Source: Euperipatoides rowelli
Lineage: Eukaryota > Onychophora > Udeonychophora > Euonychophora > Peripatopsidae
Length of the DNA: 10,765 nt
Reading direction: 5' to 3' (one strand)
Assembly (NCBI GenBank): GCA_003024985.2
Contig: PXIH01S0000164.1
Positions 9,090-10,765 of this stretch are shown here, in pieces. The notes below the pieces were generated by a model. That model searched no databases. It saw only the letters and a program-made list of their open reading frames with translations, and was not told the origin of the DNA. The position numbers and the translations under genes were made by a program. Position 1 is the first letter of the stretch, and every line of letters begins with the position of its first letter.

Positions 9090-9179
9090 ATGGCTATTTT
9101 CATTGCAAAACCGAGTTCTAACAAAGTGGTTTTTGGCCAAACGATTACACTGTATAGACAACAAAGTGCCCTTGGCACG
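9090..9179 (+). CDS. Putative 30-codon first coding exon, right copy (plus strand)
   Basis: The mirror image of the left exon: ATG at 9090 in the same AAAATGGC context, 30 open codons ending ACG (9177-9179), then the donor GTAAGT (9180-9185). Against the left copy there are ten base differences: seven change amino acids (codons 2-12 only, at five positions) and three are silent. The Arg codon 23 is AGA here and CGC on the left, a two-step silent change, which hints at past selection on the protein. Residues 13-30 are unchanged. No indel breaks either frame. The next plus-strand acceptor I noticed, at 9545, belongs to the hAT relic and leads into stop codons, so no second exon of this gene is identified. 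The product is not recognised. Confidence 0.42.
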
Positions 9180-9394
9180 GTAAGTGATTTATTTTAATAA
9201 AATCTATAAATTTGCACAAAAAAATCTTGATATTTCCTAATATATTTTCGCTGATAAAAGTGTACCGTCCCCATATTAAGATTTTTTTATAAATCATTTT
9301 TATGCTTAAAACTAAAAACCAGAACACCTATTGGGAATAAGAGGAGAAGAATGATTGGCTATTGTATAGATTACAGTATGCTAATATCGCATCA

Positions 9395-9754
9395 CCTTAC
9401 GCACAGGCCCACCATTTCCGTAAAACGCTTATTAATTTGTGCAATTATTCAGTGTCTGGTAAGTTAATGTTCAAGATAAAATATCACTATTTATTTAAAT
9501 GTTGTATTATTTTAAACAATTTTAATGATTAATCATTTATTTCAGTCCTTTGTATTCAGCATGTCTCTATCATAACATGAGTGGTAGTAGAAATAAATGA
9601 AAAATTGCTGACGAACATAGAAAGTTTCAAGAAAAGTGAGAGTTGGAGCGTTTCAATGAAAATTGATTATGAAGCTTTCCTTTTTTTTTGCGGCCCACTT
9701 AAACTTAAACCTTGTTTATTTGGCCCACGTCAGGTTTTGAGTTTGACACGCTTG
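9395..9754 (+). mobile_element. Internally deleted hAT relic with 5' UTR intron and right terminal repeat
   Basis: The right end, read as its reverse complement, is CAAGCGTGTCAAACTCAAAA, close to the CAGGGGTGTCAAACTC terminal repeats of many animal hAT elements. GGCCCAC words next to it (9692-9697 and 9722-9727) are also typical of such ends. Upstream is a probable 87-bp intron: donor CTG|GTAAGT at 9459 and acceptor TTTATTTCAG ending at 9545. A transposase start follows, then almost directly the 3' end, so most of the coding body is missing. I could not find the left terminal repeat or a matching copy of GTATAAAG (9755-9762), so the 5' boundary is approximate and the left end may be lost. Confidence 0.65.
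9577..9656 (+). pseudogene. hAT transposase N-terminus with stop codons
   Basis: From the ATG at 9577 the frame reads MSGSRNK, stop, KIADEHRKFQEK, stop, ELERFNEN, stop. The KIADEHRKFQEKW-like N-terminus, followed in intact relatives by a BED-type zinc finger, is familiar from hAT transposases related to the domesticated GTF2IRD2/ZBED group. The second stop (TGA) falls where a Trp (TGG) would be expected. Everything after about 9656, including zinc finger, catalytic RNase-H-like and dimerisation regions, is gone. The start lies 32 bp after the intron acceptor at 9545, as expected for the first coding exon of such an element. It cannot make a transposase. Confidence 0.6.
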
Positions 9755-9762
9755 GTATAAAG

Positions 9763-10713
9763 TAATTTCATTGATTGTGGTCCAAACACTTCATAAAACT
9801 ATGAACATATTTACACACACACATCTCTGTTCACAAGGTGATTAAAATGAATTAAAGACCTGTTCTGTAAAGTATAAATGTGCCTTTATGCATGTTCATT
9901 ACTGGTAATATTTACTGTATACGGATTCAATCCTTTCTGAATGATGGCACAAGTTTGTGCACCCATACATTTCATAGACTTTTCCAAGGCTACTATAAAG
10001 CTAAGCACATCACACTGTCTCTCTCTTCTAAGATTTTTGTTTTCTCAAGGAAAAAAAAAAAATTCAGCACTAAACTGAGAAGAGAAGACTGTGTCAAATC
10101 AATCCGTTAGGAGATTTATCATTATGGAAATGACCATACTCCCATATAATTTGCATTGTGTTTATGCAAATATACTGTATTTTATCAGACAGATAAGCTA
10201 CAAATTAGAAGGATAGAGTAATCTTCAAACTTTTAAAATGAAGAGAAAAATATAATGAAAGAATTAACAACTATGAAATTATAAAATGCTTATATATTTT
10301 ACTTTCAAATTTAATTAATATTTTAGAAATGAATATTTCATCATTAGTTATTAATGTTTATCCTATATCGGAAGAGTTTCATTTAATTTATTATTGACAA
10401 ATCAGAACAAATACAAACTGTCGACCAGCATGCAAGTGTTTTGTCAAGCCAAAGTAGATTATTTTTAATAATGAAATCATCTTTATTACACATATACTGG
10501 GAATACTAAAAAAATATTAGAGAGAGATGAAGACAGAAAAAAAGACAAATCTAATCAATTTATGGACAACTTCAGAGACTTGTAAATGGTTTCTTAGCAA
10601 CAGATCTAAGGTGAGTCTTTCAATTAGTTAACTGACTTCTGATAATTACAGTATATGGCAATAGCTTGTGCTTTATGGAAAGATTAGGACATGAATGTAC
10701 TGTGCTTTGTCTG
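9763..10713. other. AT-rich non-coding DNA
   Basis: No gene is supported. The 76-codon open frame at 9880-10110 runs through an A tract, has no recognisable motif and ends in Lys/Arg-rich low-complexity sequence. A short near-palindrome GCACAAGTTTGTGC lies at about 9947-9960. No transposon ends were recognised. Confidence 0.6.
10149..10171. promoter_or_regulatory. Inverted pair of octamer (POU-type) motifs
   Basis: ATTTGCAT (10149-10156) and its exact reverse complement ATGCAAAT (10164-10171) are separated by 7 bp. ATGCAAAT is the classic octamer bound by POU-domain factors, and single copies also occur at 3217-3224 and 4522-4529. The AT-rich background makes single octamers unremarkable; the close inverted pair is less so. 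No target gene is visible. Confidence 0.3.
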
Positions 10714-10765
10714 TTGTCTCTCTCTCTCCCCCCTCACTCCCTCCATCTCTCCATCCATCTATCTA
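10714..10765 (+). repeat. CT/CCAT-rich microsatellite running off the window
   Basis: A polypyrimidine tract of CT repeats, a C run, and CTCC, CATC and CTAT units continues to the last base. It is a compound simple repeat, truncated by the window edge. Confidence 0.85.

Larger units (their letters stand above)
8611..9272. mobile_element. 662-bp long-arm inverted repeat carrying two outward-facing first exons
   Basis: Arms 8611-8859 and 9028-9272 are inverted copies around a 168-bp spacer. The outer ~91 bp of each arm (putative intron start) match at 87 of 91 positions with no gaps; the 90-bp putative exon matches at 80 of 90; the inner ~63 bp (5' flank) has about five mismatches and several short gaps. 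The outer ends read GAGGACGGTACAC and, reverse-complemented, GGGGACGGTACAC. ATATTA occurs directly outside both ends (8605-8610 and 9273-9278), which could be a target-site duplication. Two readings stand: a foldback DNA transposon of unrecognised family, or an inverted duplication of a gene's promoter and first exon. Open frames at 8707-9027 (+) and 9145-9327 (-) are antisense or read-through shadows of this structure. Confidence 0.85.

Noticed and set aside
9145-9327. 60-codon minus-strand open frame
   Set aside because: It is antisense to the right-hand exon and its intron, and the equivalent frame is not preserved as an open unit in the left arm.
9880-10110. 76-codon plus-strand open frame
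   Set aside because: No motif or splice context, and a low-complexity lysine-rich stretch comes from an A tract.

Overview
The window is about 70% A+T, full of A and T runs, and has no long open reading frame, ribosomal RNA, recognisable tRNA or bacterial-style operon. Its contents are animal-like: two non-autonomous hAT DNA transposons with exact 8-bp target-site duplications, a decayed hAT transposase start with its own small intron, a LINE 3' end with an ATG-type tail, CA and CT microsatellites, and a higher-order minisatellite. It is best read as intergenic or intronic DNA of a metazoan. The repeat mix would fit a mollusc such as a cephalopod, but that assignment is a weak inference.

Layout. 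Positions 1-2160 are AT-rich DNA with no supportable gene. At 2161-3212 lies an eight-copy tandem array with a ~131-bp unit; the copies pair off at a 523-bp offset, which shows that a block of four units was duplicated. From 3213 to 5030 there is mostly unique AT-rich DNA with two striking palindromes (62 bp at 3550-3611, 28 bp perfect at 4578-4605) and a CA-rich microsatellite. At 5034-5206 (minus strand) is a broken LINE reverse-transcriptase C-terminus, followed by an old foldback structure (5217-5434) and a 404-bp hAT element (5634-6037). Positions 6046-8194 hold no gene. A 315-bp hAT element (8203-8517) follows.

The most interesting locus is 8611-9272. It is a 662-bp structure with ~247-bp inverted arms around a 168-bp spacer. 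Each arm, read outward, has a start codon in good context, 30 open codons and then a strong GTAAGT splice donor. The last 18 residues are identical in the two arms, although the DNA differs. This is either a divergent pair of duplicated promoters plus first coding exons, or a foldback transposon whose arms carry an outward-firing promoter, first exon and splice donor. A 6-bp direct repeat (ATATTA) at both outer edges supports the transposon reading. Immediately to its right (about 9395-9754) is a hAT relic with a 5' UTR intron, a stop-riddled transposase N-terminus and a 3' terminal repeat. The rest of the window is AT-rich DNA ending in a CT-rich microsatellite.

Apart from the paired 30-codon exons, no protein-coding gene is supported. 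The other short open frames look like chance readings through AT-rich DNA or repeats.
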